Assembly (NCBI RefSeq): GCF_954871325.1
Contig: NC_088775.1
Location: 92,708,334-92,772,333 of the forward strand
Direction of reading: 5' to 3'
DNA: 64,000 nt
Source: Gordionus sp. m RMFG-2023
Taxonomy: Eukaryota > Nematomorpha > Gordioida > Chordodea > Parachordodidae
A model generated the notes under the pieces. The model saw only the letters and a list, made by a program, of their open reading frames with translations, searched no databases and was not told the DNA's origin. Below are positions 1 to 12,591 of this stretch, one piece after another. Each line of letters starts with the position of its first letter. Position 1 is the stretch's first letter. The translations under genes and the position numbers were made by a program.

Positions 1-276
1 TAACAATTTTGAAAATTGATAATAATAATGATTGTATATTACAAGCAAGCTACATGACAAATTCACAATTTATAAGGACAACTTACGATAAGGTAACAGG
101 CTTACGATTTAAACAAACTAACGATTAGGACAAGCCAACGATTACTATGACTTATGAAACAACTTGATGGTCAAAACGATAAACCACTTGGACAACAAAT
201 TAACTATGACAGCTTAATTGAAATTATGAGAAGGCTTCTTTTAGAAGAAGGAGAATGTTGAATAAAGTAAATTATA

Positions 277-460
277 ATGTGTATTATTCATATTCTATCT
301 TTATTTTAGTTTTATAAATCGTAACGTGTGTTATTCATATTCTATCTTTATTTTAGTTTTATAAATCGTAACGTGTGTTATTCATACTTTATTTCAGTTT
401 TATAAATCGTAACGTGTGTTATTCATATTATATCTTTAATTTAGTTTTACTTTCATATAT
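277..460. repeat. Tandem repeat, about 47-bp unit, 3-4 copies
   Basis: A unit containing TTATTCATATTCTATC and ending TTTATAAATCGTAAC recurs head to tail about four times. The third copy is a few bases shorter and the last decays into AT-rich sequence. No coding content. Confidence 0.85.
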
Positions 461-1347
461 TTTCATTTTAGTTTTACTTTAAGTTAACCTTTTTATGTAT
501 ATTCTAATTTTATTTTTGTAAAAATGTTATGTATATGATATGAAAAAGAGAAATAAAACAGATAAAAAAATAATAGTTTTACTTTTCTTCAATTATATAG
601 AATTGGTTATAAAATATTAGGTAAAATGCCACTTTTACAGACATATTTGACAGTTATAGAATATATTAAAGACAATTGTTAAATAAATTTTACTAATTAA
701 TGCTTTTAATAATAAATATAAGTAACAATTTGCATTATCTAATTAATTTTAACAAAAAATATTAAAAATTGAATGCAAATTAACCAATATCTATTATTTG
801 TATGACTATGTAATTTAAGATTATTACTCCTGCTATTGAGAGCATTTGATGGCATAATTTAGGTGAGCAATAATGGTCAATTGTCTAGTTGTTTATCATT
901 AAAAGTGGAAGATAATCTTTTAGAAATTTAATATCTCACTTTTTCTCAATTACTTATCTAGCTTCCATAATGTCATCTAAGAGTAACCTCTAATCATCAC
1001 AGCGTCTACATTACAGGATTTTCACTGGATGCAACTTCCTTCAAAAACCTATTCCTTAAGGGCCTTTAAATTTTAATTGAAGTAAATTAGATTACCGATT
1101 AAAATAACAATTATAAAATTGTTGCTTTTATTTTTAAATGAGTCAAAAAATATAATCTTATTTTTTGAAAGTGTTAAAAAAAATGACTAAACTGAAAATG
1201 GGCATCATAACTCTAAAAATAATTATATAAACTTCAAATTTTTTTCGTTTATGTTTATATAAATTAGTTTACACAAAATAAGTCAAAAATAATAATATAT
1301 TTTTTTTTTTAAATTCAAGAATAACTAACATGAGAATGGATAATCAT
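461..1347. other. AT-rich spacer, nothing recognised
   Basis: No convincing open frame, repeat end or RNA motif was seen between the tandem repeat and the LTR fossil. Confidence 0.5.
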
Positions 1348-1483
1348 TATACAATTTCTTTATTTAGTATGTATATGTAAATCAAGTATTCTATCACATG
1401 ACAAATATTATAAAACTGAATTATTGATTTGTATATGACATTTATAACATTAATAATATATATAATATATCTCATTTATAACA
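1348..1483 (-). repeat. LTR, 3' copy of the Ty3/Gypsy fossil
   Basis: About 136 bp, matching 5402-5538 with only a few differences. On the minus strand it starts TGTTAT and ends ATTGTATA. The 5 bases before it, ATCAT, match those after the other LTR. Confidence 0.85.
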
Positions 1484-4400
1484 TATCTCCACACATATGA
1501 TCTTACAACTCCTCAATCAGCCGATTTGTAGGTTTCCTAGCTCTTTGTGATTTCCGCGTTTCTAGTTTTCCGTTATCTTTCACATTTTCTAAAATCTCAG
1601 CTATATCCGACTCTCTATTTTTTTCCTCTCTCTCTGACTCCATATTTTCTCCATTTTCTTCCTCTCTCTCTGACTCCATATTTTCTTTATTTTCTTCCAT
1701 TGGCCCAGACTTCTCCATTTCTTTAGCTACCTCCCTTTTTCGAAGTTGATCCGCATGCTTTCGTAACATTCTATCCTTGCTTTTTACCAAATAAGAATAT
1801 CTACCAGTTCTGAATTTTATAACTCCTTCTCTCCAACCTGTTCATTATGCACCCATATCGCTTATGCAATCTCAAATTCCCTCATTTGACTATGTTCATC
1901 ATGCGCTGCTTTTTGTCGTATATTCGATCCTTCCATTTCATACCAAACATTTGGATGTAACCAATTTAATCCCGTTTTTAAATTTCGCCCCAATAATAAC
2001 TTTGCCGGTGAACGTCCATTTGATTGATGTTCACCCATTCTATATGCTATCAAAACTTCTCCCATGGCTTCCTCAGGTTCCCTGATGTCTTTCCTAGTTG
2101 CAAAATATCGACTCTTGAGGGTTCGTATCATTCTTTCCGCTAAACCGTTCGTTTTTGGATGGTACGGTGTTGTATGTATCAATTTAATATTTTTCTCGAA
2201 ACAAATTTTTCGAAATTCTCCAGAAATAAATTGAGGTCCATTATCTGATACAATTTATTTTGGTGTACCAAACCGTGCGAATCATTTCCTTAAAGCCCTG
2301 ATTATTGTCAGGACGTGGTCTCTCTCATTAACTCAACCTCAACCCATTTAGTATGTGGATCAACTCCAATTAACCATGAATACGAATCAATAGGCCCCGC
2401 GAAATCCAAATGAATTCGTTCCCATGGAATATTAGATATGTTCTACGAATATAAAGGAACCTCTATAATATTCGACCGGTTACTTTGACATGGCATACAT
2501 TGACGAACATATTGTTCAATGTCTTTATCGCAATTAGGCCCCCAACAATACATTCTAAAAATTGATTTCATAGCATTTATTCCTGGATGTCCTCTGTGTA
2601 TAATCATTAATATTGATTTCCTCAAAACGGTTGGAATTACCAACTTCCCATTCCATTCAATAACATCATGATCTACTGACAATTCCTCTCTACGATTATA
2701 AAAACAAAGTAACCGCATCAAACTCCACCCATCCACGCTCAATGTTTTTAATTATTTTTTTAAACAAGCTATCATTCCTTGTTTCCTTTTGGAGTTCAAC
2801 TTGACTAATATTTATTTCGTGATATTTATAGCTCTGATTTTTAACGCATTTTTTCGATCGTTATTTGATTCTATGCCCTCTACTGGCAGTCTAGATAATG
2901 TATCAGCTACTTTATTATCTTTTCCAGGAACATATTCAATATCAAAATCATATGCGGACATTTTACAAGCCCAGCGTGTTAATCGACTATTGGATATTTT
3001 TGGTAGTTCCCGTTTATCACCAACTAATTTTTCCAAAGGTTTATGATCTGTTCGCAATATAAATTTTCGACCAAAAATGAAAGTACGAAATTTTTCCATT
3101 CCAAGCAAAAGTTCTCGTGCCTCTTTATCTATTGGTGCATAATTCTTCTCTGACTCCAATAATGTTCGCGAGGCAAATGCGATAGTTGCTAATACCTTTT
3201 TTTTACTAAATGACACAACACAGTTCCAAAACCAATGTTGGAGGCGTCACATTCCAATATAATTGGCAAGTTTGGCGAATATGGAATTCTCGTTTTATTT
3301 GTTGACAAAAGCTGTTATTTTATCAAATACCTCTTGTTCCCTGTCCGACCAACCCCAGCAACATTTAATGCTTGTTAATTTATGCAATGGAGCGACAAAT
3401 CCATGCAGATGTGGCAAAAATCTCTCGTGATAATTCACAAGTCCTAAAAAAGATTGTAATTGGTGTATATTAATAGGAGTTGGTATCCTTCGAATAGCAT
3501 CTATTTTTTCTTTCGCTGGGTATATTCCATTTTTGTCTATTACAAAACCTAGAAAAGAAACTGATTCATTTAAAAATCGTATTTGGCCCATTTTGCTATC
3601 ATACCCACCTGTTTTAATTTCATTAATACTTTTTTTACGTTATTCAAATGTTCTACATCATTTTTCCCCGTTATGATAATATCGTCAAGATATACTCCGG
3701 TCATTTGGCAGTCTTGTAATAAATTAACCATATCTTTGGAAAATGGTAGGCACACTAGAAAAACCGAAAGGCATACATTGATATTGGAAATAACCAATAT
3801 GGGTTGATATGGTTAAGTATTCTTTTAAACTCTCTTTTATTGGTAATTGTAAATATGCATCTTTCAAATCTATTACCGTAAATTTCAGCCCATCTTTTAA
3901 TTTGGTTAAAAGGTCATCCACCGTTGGTATAATATGATAATCGTATAAAATATATGGGTTTAATGTTACCTTAAAATCCGCATAAATCCTGATTTCTCCA
4001 GTTTTGCGTACGTTTACTGTTGCAGTAGCCCATGTCAAGCGTTTTTTTGTTGTGTCAATCTCCTTCAATATTCCCGATTTAACCAATCTATCGAGTTCCA
4101 TTTCAATTGGTTTTCGTAATGGAAAAGGTACTCTACGAGCTGGCCATGATTTCGGCCTTGTTGCCTCACTCAGATGTATGCTAACTTCTATATCATTCAC
4201 CCATCCTGGCTTGTCATCAAAAACAATGAAAAATTCTGTCGTCATGCCAGCAATTTGTTTATCGGTTGTCATAACCTCTTTACTTGTAATACTACGTATA
4301 GTAACTTGTCGTGGGATAAACATATTAAATGCCAGTATCCATAGTAGTCCAAATAATGGTATGTCATTTGAACGGGTCACCACAATCGGTAGTGATCTGC

Positions 4401-5401
4401 TTATCTTTTCAAGACGAACCCTCACCATAGTCTCACTAAGTACATCTACCGGTTGGTTACCACTTACCATATGACAAAGGTTGTTGGTCCAAGCTTGGGT
4501 CGGCCAATTTCATTACAATATTGTTTCCCAATCACCGATACCTGTGCCCCCGTATCATAGTCAAATTCTATAGGTACTCCTTTATCCTAACAGATATCTT
4601 CGCACTATTTCTACCAATTTGGGAAATATTATTAATTGAATCTGATGAGTCATTGGCTATAACTAAAATTTCCTTTTTCTTTATTATTTATATATGGATA
4701 CTTTTGATTAGAAAAATTGATTATTCTCTATCTGCTCCTTAGGTTTATTGACCTTTTTTACCATCATATTTGTCACTTCATTATCAGCCTTTCCATTGCC
4801 AAAGCCATATTTAAAACCTGTTGAAAACTCACTCTTTCTATGTCATTTATTCCATATGGAAATCTGGTGCGAATATCTTTCTCCAATGCACCCATTTTGA
4901 TTCCAGCCACCATCTGATCCCTCAATCTCCCATCCAGGTCATTTTCAAATTTACACTCTTGTGCCAATTTTTTAAGTCGGTTTTCAAACTCAGCAACTGC
5001 TTAACCATCCCCTCTTTCTATCCGAATAAACTTAATTCTCGAGCTGAATAACATTAAAATAGGCTTAAATACTCTTTTACCCACTTAAATTATCTCCTCA
5101 TAATTAAGTCCTTTCAAAATTTTTGGATGTACAAAAGACCTCATCTCTGCCAAATTACTAATCTCCATATAAGCAAATAATATTTTTTTCTTGGTTTCAT
5201 GATTTATTAATATATCTCTTACCTCCAACACATCATCTATATATTCAATATAATCTTGAAAGTTGTTTTCTTTATCATAATTTTCAAATTTCATTTGTAT
5301 AATATTATTTACTTGATTAATATTATTCGTTTCGTTTGATATATTCAATTCACCACTAGTAATTGGTTTATCTTCTTTATTCATAATAAGAACGTCGCCA
5401 A

Positions 5402-5538
5402 TATACAATTTCTTTATTTAGTATGTATATGTAAATCAAGTATTCTAATCACATGACAAATATTATAAAACTGTATGATTGATTTGTATATGACATTTAT
5501 AACATTAATAATATATATAATATATCTCATTTACAACA
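5402..5538 (-). repeat. LTR, 5' copy of the Ty3/Gypsy fossil
   Basis: About 137 bp, the partner of 1348-1483, and followed by ATCAT at 5539-5543, the likely target-site duplication. An LTR this short is unusual for the superfamily but not unknown. Confidence 0.85.
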
Positions 5539-6120
5539 ATCATAACTCCAAAAATGATGATGAAAACTTCAAATTTTATATGTACCAAATAAATTAATCC
5601 AGAGCAAAGAATAAAGCTCCTTATAATTCATAAAAAAATTAATTTTAAATCTATTACGCCTTCTAACCGAAATTTATTTATGCTTTTATATTTTTTATTA
5701 TGGGGTGTTCTAAACACTATACATATTTAAATCTATGGATGAACCTTTTATTCCATACTTAATTTCTATTTATTTGTTAATTTTGGACATAAATTTGATT
5801 TAAATGACAAAAATATTTTATTTATATTTTCTAAAAATACAGATAAGCTATTAAATAAAGATAAATTTGTACATATATGCATCATAAGCCACAAAAAACG
5901 TGTGGAGCATTGATATTAATTTGGCAAAATTTTATGTGATGGAAAATCTAAATCTCCATTTTCAATCAATTTAGATAAAAAGGATTTGAGTATATATATG
6001 ATATCTCCATCTGATTTACTTACATATTTGATAGCAATAGCAAATTACTATAAATCTACCCTTACCATCTACTAATGCTTGTAATATAATTGGAGAAATA
6101 TTGTATGTAATTGTATGTAG
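5539..6120. other. AT-rich spacer, nothing recognised
   Basis: Low-complexity AT-rich sequence. No protein-like frame, no terminal repeat and no RNA signature seen. Confidence 0.45.
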
Positions 6121-6124
6121 TGAA

Positions 6125-6545
6125 TAGAGGTGGGCACGGGGGTGGCAATAAAAAATATTCACGCTGAGCTCTAAGTAATTTTCGACCCACGAAAGGCAAT
6201 ATTTTGATTCACGCCCGAAAATTCACAGTGTTTGTAAATTTTTCAAAACTTTAAATGCTAAAATTTTTTACACTTTTTTTGATTTTGAATTTATTCTATT
6301 CATTTCTTTAATTTCCATAATCCATAATAACAAAAAAATAAATAACATATTTATAAATCCAAATTTTTACTTAGAAAAAAAAAGAATGTCTATCTATTTT
6401 TTTTTTAATTTCAATTGTGTACGCCTTTCTTCTAATAGGCAATTGACTACAGAAAATAACCTTTCACTAGAAGTTGAATTTGCCAGGGCTGACAAAATTT
6501 TACTCTCTAATTTTCTCAAATAAATTTTCCTGCTTCCAAAACTTC
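6125..6545 (-). pseudogene. hAT transposase C-terminal relic with one element end
   Basis: On the minus strand, 6490 down to about 6412 reads ALANSTSSERLF followed by a Leu/Glu/Arg-rich tail, the signature of the hAT C-terminal dimerisation domain (consensus SSERLFS). Just upstream on that strand is a LKFWKQ-like stretch, as expected from the LxWWK part of the same domain, but a stop interrupts the link. About 290 bp further on, near 6127, lies AGAGGTGGGCACG, which resembles a hAT terminal inverted repeat. The N-terminal part and the other end are not visible, so this is a 3' remnant. Confidence 0.75.
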
Positions 6546-6885
6546 AAAATATTGCCATTGTTATTTGTTTTATGGGAATCTTTTAAATTCACATAGCTTT
6601 CATCGGTAGATGTTTATGCTTCATCAGAATCATCTAAAAATATGTTTCATTTAGAATATATGAAATGTAGGATGAATTAGGAAAGTTATAAATGACAGTT
6701 GACATTTACTTATGCATATCATCTAATTTTATATCATTTCACACTTTTAAGATTGTTTTGTAAATATCTTCCTTTATATATGCATATATATATATAGATT
6801 TTTGAAATCCTCCAATATTAAAAAATAGGTTTATTTATTCCGAAGGAAATGAAAAATTAAATTTATACATACATATTTTTAAAAG

Positions 6886-6979
6886 TAACTAGTTACTCTT
6901 GGCAGTTACATTGGTAAAAATATGACTAGTTACAGTTACTAACAGTTATTTTTTAGCTAAAATGTAACTAACAACACTG
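6886..6979. mobile_element. Small hAT-like MITE (GTTAC family)
   Basis: A short element rich in AGTTAC/GTAACT steps, ending AACAACACTG, the inverse of a CAGTGTTGTT hAT-type end. A related copy (TGTTGTTAAAAGTTAC) lies at 24751-24893 inside the MULE. The left boundary is uncertain. Confidence 0.45.
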
Positions 6980-7329
6980 ATATATACTATCATTGTTATA
7001 TTTTAAAATAAAAATCAGTTCTATTTTCAACATTTAAATATTTTTTAGCCACAATTTCTAAATTTGAATCATGTTAAGATTTATAAATTTGAAGATGGTA
7101 TATAATAAGATAAATCCCAAATAATTGAATTTAAAAACATTTAAAGGAAAATTTAATGTAAACTAAAGAAAAGAAGAAAAAAAATGGAAGATGCAAACAT
7201 TATTGAAATCGCTTCTTATAAGTAGAAAGATTTTATAATCTAAGATATCTGGGATTGATCACTTCAATTCCACTTACCATACAATTATATATTTTTTTTT
7301 TACTATTCCAAACCATAGCGACATCTAGC

Positions 7330-8310
7330 ATTATTAAATAGATAAATCAGAGCCCATTTGTTAAAATGGCGTCGGAAAAATATTACGCAATTGAAAACAT
7401 CTGTTAGCGAAAACTAGAGGCAGTGTACTACTGGCTAAAATATTGAGTTAGTTGGTTTTTTTTAAAAGTCTGTTTCAAAACTTGAGCCATTTAAGCAACA
7501 CTAGAGTGACATCTTCTCCTTCTCTCCTATAAATAATTTCTTATCTCCTTAAATTATCGAGACTCACCAATAAAATTATGTATTCTTTTTTTAAATAACA
7601 TATTCTTCCATATTTAAATAATGAATAGGGAATCTGTAAGAATGTCAATCAAACACGAAGAACGCCAATCATATTATTGAATACCTGAAATAAAAATGGG
7701 ATAAAATTTAGAAGGATATTTAGGATGCAGCAGCTTCAGAATTCCCACTGACGCCTGTTAATAATCAATCGTAGTTTATAAATTATGGGGAATATTGGGA
7801 AAATTTTTTTTATATTAAAATAAAAAAATAAATATTATTATAATTTGAAGAGGATTCAATAATTATGGGGAAAATATTTCAGATTTCTAATAAAAATATA
7901 ATGTGATTTTATTTATTTTATTTTTAACGAATTTCAAAAAATATTTAATTTTTTTTTAGCTTTCACCTTTTTCAGGTTGTAATCTCCTTCAATGACTCTC
8001 TCCACTTTATGTTATTCATGCTGGATCTTATATTTTAATTTATAATTTTTGTATCTTTCATATGGCTTTATTGGACAAGTATCCTAGCACCCAGCTGTCC
8101 CAAGCCTGTCGGTGGATAGGGTTGACATTTCTAAGCTCGGAAATTTATCTTATCACATGTCTTTACATGTCAGTCATCGAATCAAAACCTAAAATAATTT
8201 TACAGATCATTATCAGGATCGAATCTGATGTCTTCGACCTCCAAGCATACCTCATTAACCAACTAGACCACTCCGACATTTTATTTTATCATTATAAGAA
8301 GTGCAAAAAA
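7330..8310. repeat. Duplicated block, copy 1 (also 21.34-22.31 and 48.99-49.62 kb)
   Basis: The CACTAGAGTGACATCTTCTCC stretch, a GATGCAGCAGCTTCAG-like stretch and the flanking AT-rich sequence recur in the same order at 21340-22310 and, without the SINE, at 48990-49620. The block begins in a decayed MITE-A copy and ends in a SINE. Divergence is considerable, so the duplication is old. Confidence 0.7.
7951..8286 (-). mobile_element. tRNA-headed SINE with RTE LINE tail
   Basis: Read on the minus strand, the element starts with a Pol III promoter: A box TGGTCTAGTTGG (8259-8270) and B box GATTCGATCC (8216-8225). It continues with about 150 bp matching the 5' end of the RTE LINE at 56.1-56.3 kb, and finishes with about 85 bp matching that LINE's 3' end (53,166-53,250, containing AGCTTTCACC). 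It carries no coding potential of its own. This is the classical SINE plan, with mobilisation by the matching LINE inferred from the shared tail. It could equally be an internally deleted copy of the LINE. Confidence 0.75.
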
Positions 8311-9336
8311 AAATAAATACTCAATGAAACTCTTAAAATAATTTTTTTTAAATATATTATAGAGGGAAAGGAAGATACTAGGATATGGGCCGGGCCGGGT
8401 TGTACTTACAAATGGTATACATCTGCAGGTATCCGATTATTTTCTACTTCTCCGCTTATTTATTATTTTTTGAAAGTCCGAATCGGATTTGTTTTTTTTT
8501 GGTGGGATTTCGATCATTTAAACCCACTCCTCCGTCTAAGATCGATGATTTTACTCTAGAACTCTATATTATCTTCTGATACAGAAAATAGTTTTTTAAT
8601 AATAATGGCCGTATCGGATATCTACGTGTTAACATTCTTCCCCCCCCCCCAAAAAAAAACACACACATTTCATAAGCGATAGCATAAATTTTATTTTTTC
8701 AGACATAAAAAAAACTATATTTATATAAAATTTTATTAAATATAATATATTATTTCCTGATTTTTTATTTTATTATTAAAAACGTGAAAAACATGTATTT
8801 TTTTTATTGCTTGGATCAACATTATATTTTAAAGAAATATCCTTAATTTAATATATTTTTTTTTCCCCATTAGTTTTGAAATAAAAATATTCTTAAAATT
8901 ATATTAACTTTCTAATCTTAAATTTTTATAATTTTGAAGTCTAGAGGCATGCCAAACTTGTTGATATAATGTCTAGAAAATAAAAAGAGAGTGAGTGATG
9001 ACAGGACCGACACTCTTTATTGGACAAGGTGGTATGTTCAACAGAGAGATGGATATGCCAGGTTATGGAGGTTTCTTTCAATCAGGCCTATCACGTTTTT
9101 AGCCTTCAATCATTAAGCGTATAGGTTTATTGGGCAAATATTAGAAATGATGAAAGACACGTATAATCTTTGGGAAGTGAGAAAATAAAGGCTGGTAAGC
9201 AGAACAATAGAAAATGTTTCAAGTGGACATAATTTTTGAGTCATAGCTGACAAATAAAAATTATTACCCCTTATTTAAAAATTTGTAAAAAAATTTTTTT
9301 TGTATATAATAAAAATTGTATCTGTATCTACGTAGC
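8311..9336. other. Repeat-poor spacer with a GC-rich hAT-like end
   Basis: ATGGGCCGGGCCGGGTT near 8385 and ATCTGCAGGTATCCG near 8422 resemble fragments of the GC-rich hAT MITE family (see 32351). An 11-base poly(C) run at 8640-8650 is followed by poly(A). No gene seen. Confidence 0.4.
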
Positions 9337-9530
9337 CTTGTTAAACGGGTCAATTAACTCGATATCTTATCCAGAATAATATTGCGCATGCCCAAAGATC
9401 GTGCTCATAGTTGGCACACATAGGATTGATGATCCAATTGGCGAAATCTCGACGCTTAGGCATTATTTTTTCCTGGCTAAAGTCATCCATTTTTAAAAAT
9501 CGGCACAAATGGAACCGTTATAATAAACAC
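9337..9530. mobile_element. MITE family A copy
   Basis: Starts TTGTTAAACGGGTC, runs through CTCGATATCTTATCCAG and a central GCGCATGC, and ends in the inverse motif TTTTTCCTGGCTAAA. The outer right end is worn. See 12394 for the family description. Confidence 0.65.
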
Positions 9531-10023
9531 TAGTATCTGGATAACTTTTTGATGTATCTAGATCCATTTTAAAAGTATCTTTTTAACAAAATCTCTGTAA
9601 AATAGATATTATTATTTTTATTTATTTTTTGATAATTTTTATTATTTTCCTAATTTATTTTAAACAACATTATATTATATTACACTCCCCCCCCCAATAT
9701 ATTTTTTCAAAGGGTTACTATAATATAACAATTTTTTAAAAAAAAAGAAAAAAATTTATATTATTTAAAATTATAAGGTTCTATCTACAATAAATTATTA
9801 AAACTAATATACTTTTGTTTTTGCCGACTATCCAACAAATTTTATAAACATTTTGTTGTTGTTTGTTTTTTTCCACCTCCTACTAACTTCCTTCCCTCCT
9901 CCATGTTTTATTTTTTTTTTAAATATTACAAAAAAAAATTAATAATTTTGAATCGGCCATATTTAATAAAAAAAAATTATTTTTGAATGTTTTTCGTTTT
10001 TTACTAATTTACCCTTTGGTACC

Positions 10024-10800
10024 ATTTTGCACGGCTCGGGTATAATTTTTTTCTAAAAATTTTTTTCCCACCCAGCCCGGATTTTACATTTTTAGGCCCG
10101 GCCCGGTTTTCTAATTTTCAAGCTAAACCCGGATTTGACATTTTTAGGCCCGGCCCGGTTTTCTAATTTTCAAGCTAAACCCGGATTTTACATTTTTAGG
10201 CCCGGCCCGGTTTTCTAATTTTCAAGCTAAACCCGGATTTTACATTTTTAGGCCCGGCCCGGTTTTCTAATTTTCAAGCTAATTCCCGGATTTTACATTT
10301 TTAGGCCCGGCCCGGTTTTCTAATTTTCAAGCTAATTCCCGGATTTTACATTTTTAGGCCCGGCCCGGTTTTCTAATTTTCAAGCTAAACCCGGATTTTA
10401 CACTTTTAGGCCCGGCCCGGTTTTCTAATTTTCAAGCTAAACCCGGATTTTACATTTTTAGGCCCGGCCCGGTTTTTCTAATTTTCAAGCTAAACCCGGA
10501 TTTTACATTTTTAGGCCCGGCCCGGTTTTCTAATTTTCAAGCTAAACCCGGATTTTACATTTTTAGGCCCGGCCCGGTTTTCTAATTTTCAAGCTAAACC
10601 CGGATTTTACATTTTTAGGCCCGGCCCGGTTTTCTAATTTTCAAGCTAAACCCGGATTTTTTTTTAAAAAAAAAAAGATTATATTTATATTAGGTTTTAA
10701 TATCCGGCCAGGCCAGGCTCGGCCCGTGTATATTTAAAAAAATTAAAATACGGCCCGACCCGTGTGCCAGGTTCTGGCCGGTTCGGTCCTGCGGTCTCTG
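10024..10800. repeat. 52-bp GC-rich tandem array, about 11 copies, inside a hAT-like MITE
   Basis: The unit carries GGCCCGGCCCGG, then TTTTCTAATTTTCAAGCT, then ACCCGGATTTTACA. About eleven units run from about 10075 to 10660 with few differences (AACCCGG versus ATTCCCGG, and one T insertion). The flanks keep the same GC-rich words: CACGGCTCGGG at the left, and CGGCCCGACCCG plus CCTGCGGTCTCTG at the right, the latter being the inverse of a CAGAGACCNGCAGG hAT-type end. The unit read in reverse resembles the interior of the short elements at 32351 and 52762, so this looks like an internally expanded member of that family. Confidence 0.85.
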
Positions 10801-11504
10801 ATATATGTTAAATATCGAAATAGATATATCATAGGCAGAACTATTTTATTTTATTTTTTGTTGATAATTTTTTAAAAAAAACATTTTTTTTTGTAGCGCG
10901 TTGATCAACATTTTATTATATTCACCATCCTAAATTTTTTTGGGGGTGTTGGCCCAGTGGTTTATGTTGTTGTCCTTGGAAACCGAAGGTTTCAGGTTTA
11001 ATTCCTGGCAAGAGAACTGCATATTCACCCCTCCCCTCCTCCTCACTAATATCACATTATTAAAAGATGAAATTTTGTTATTAAAATTATAAGGTTCTAT
11101 CTAAAAAAAATCTTAAATAAAAATGGAACCAAGTTTTAGAGTTAGAAAGAAAGAAAAATACTTTTTTTTAAGGAGCTAATCATATCCGCTACTGAAAGCG
11201 CCGCGTTTTTAGCGGGAAAAAAACGTTCATAAATATATACTTTTACACTATTTAAAATAAGCTATTTGAAAAAAAAAACGCAAAAAAAAAAGATAACGCC
11301 TCGATTTAAGTGATCTGCATCGGGCCAAATTTATCAAACCGGCGATTTATTTTAAAATTCTCCCGGATGACCCGACCGGAAATGAAAATATTGTCAGCCC
11401 GACCCTAGACACCAATTAATTTAAAAATATAAAATTTTTTTTTTTAAAGTTTTTTTTTATCTTATTTTCCTTCTTTCGACTAATTGACCCTTCAATTTGA
11501 CTCG

Positions 11505-11691
11505 ATTTTTAAAAACGGCCAACTCGATATTTTATCCAGAAAAATATTGCGCATGCGTAAAGATCGTGTTCATAGTGGGCACACAGGATTGGTCATCTAT
11601 TTGGCGAAATATCGACGCTTGTAGGCATCATTTTTTACCTGGCTATAATGTTTGAGTCAGCCATTGTTTTACAAACACTAGTATCTGGCTA
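11505..11691. mobile_element. MITE family A copy
   Basis: Contains AACTCGATATTTTATCCAG, a central GCGCATGCG and the right arm CCTGGCTATAATG. It sits at the start of the block duplicated at 38.6 kb, and with the following 400 bp it also resembles 9.3-10.0 kb. Confidence 0.65.
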
Positions 11692-12393
11692 ACATTTTAG
11701 ACGATGTATCAAGATCCATTTTAAAAGTATCTTTCTAACAAAATCTCTGATAATTTTATATTATTTTCTTAATTTTATTTTAAATGTAGAGATGGTCAAC
11801 ATTATATTATATTTCACCCCCCCCCCTAATATTTTTCCAAAGGGTTACTATAATATAACAATTTTTAAAAAAAGAAAAAAATTTATATTATTTAAAATTA
11901 TAAGGTTCTATCTACAATATATTATTAAAACTAATATACTAATGTTTTTGCTGACTATCTAACAAATTTTATAAACATTTTGTTGTTGTTTGTTTTTTCC
12001 ACCTCCTACTAACTTCCTTCCCTCCTCCATATTTTATTTTTTTTAAATATTACAAAAAAAAATAAATAATTTTGGATCGGCCATATTTAAAATTTTTTTA
12101 TTTTCATTAAAATAATTTCGACATTTTCTAAGAAAAAAAATAATATTTAATTCGGATATTAGAACATATACATTTTTTTGGAAGGAAAAACAATGACCAT
12201 GTTACAGGTTTAATATATCATTTAAATATTAAAAACTTATTCCCCCCCCCCTTTCTCAGTCGGAATTTATCCCGAAATTCGCAGCGAATTATACAAAAAT
12301 ACGCTCCAATGTTATTCTTTCACCGAAAATTCGCGTTAAACTGCGAATAAGGGGAGGTTTTAATCATCGGAACTTTAATTTGGCTTACAATTA

Positions 12394-12591
12394 ATGTTGC
12401 TAAACGGCTCGAAACTCGATATTTTATCCAGAATTCTATTACTCAATCCCTAAAGATGGTGCTCATAAGTGGCACATAGGATTGAACATCTAAGTGGCTA
12501 GATCTTTACTCTTAGACCCTATTTTTTCCTGGCATCTTGAGTCAGCCATTTTTTTTAAAAACCGGCTCGAATCGACCCGGTTAACAACACT
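12394..12591. mobile_element. MITE family A, well preserved copy
   Basis: About 200 bp. The ends are TGTTGCTAAACGGCTCG and CGACCCGGTTAACAACAC, and just inside lie ACTCGATATTTTATCCAG and its near inverse CCTGGC...TGAGTCAGCC, so the arms form a long palindrome. Consensus ends read GTTGTTAAACGG(C/A)TCG, close to hAT ends (CAGTGTTG). Other copies lie at 9.34, 11.5, 15.5, 16.85, 22.9, 39.3, 47.25 and 49.0 kb. No coding capacity, so presumably moved by an unseen transposase. Confidence 0.75.

Larger units (their letters stand above)
1348..5538 (-). mobile_element. Broken Ty3/Gypsy LTR retrotransposon (fossil)
   Basis: A Metaviridae-type element on the minus strand. Parts in order from high to low coordinate: gag-like region (about 4.8-5.4 kb), then protease-side sequence and reverse transcriptase (about 3.3-4.5 kb, with a YLDD box), RNase H (about 2.8-3.2 kb), integrase zinc finger and catalytic core (about 1.9-2.7 kb), and a charged C-terminal tail (about 1.5-1.8 kb). 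The RT-RNaseH-IN order is that of Ty3/Gypsy, and the wording resembles K02A2.6-like pol proteins. Near-identical short LTRs and a 5-bp direct repeat (ATCAT) bound it. The coding region is clearly broken, by eye in roughly eight or more places. LTR similarity (about 96%) suggests a moderate, not ancient, age. Confidence 0.92.

Noticed and set aside
3583-5051. Plus-strand frames across the LTR fossil
   Set aside because: They are antisense shadows of the pol region.
8216-8270. A stand-alone tRNA gene
   Set aside because: A and B boxes fit, but no acceptor stem or anticodon arm could be paired and the sequence continues into LINE-derived DNA, so it is a SINE head.
10075-10660. CRISPR or minisatellite gene (coding repeat)
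   Set aside because: No spacers, and the 52-bp unit is not a multiple of three, so frames shift at each unit and meet stops.
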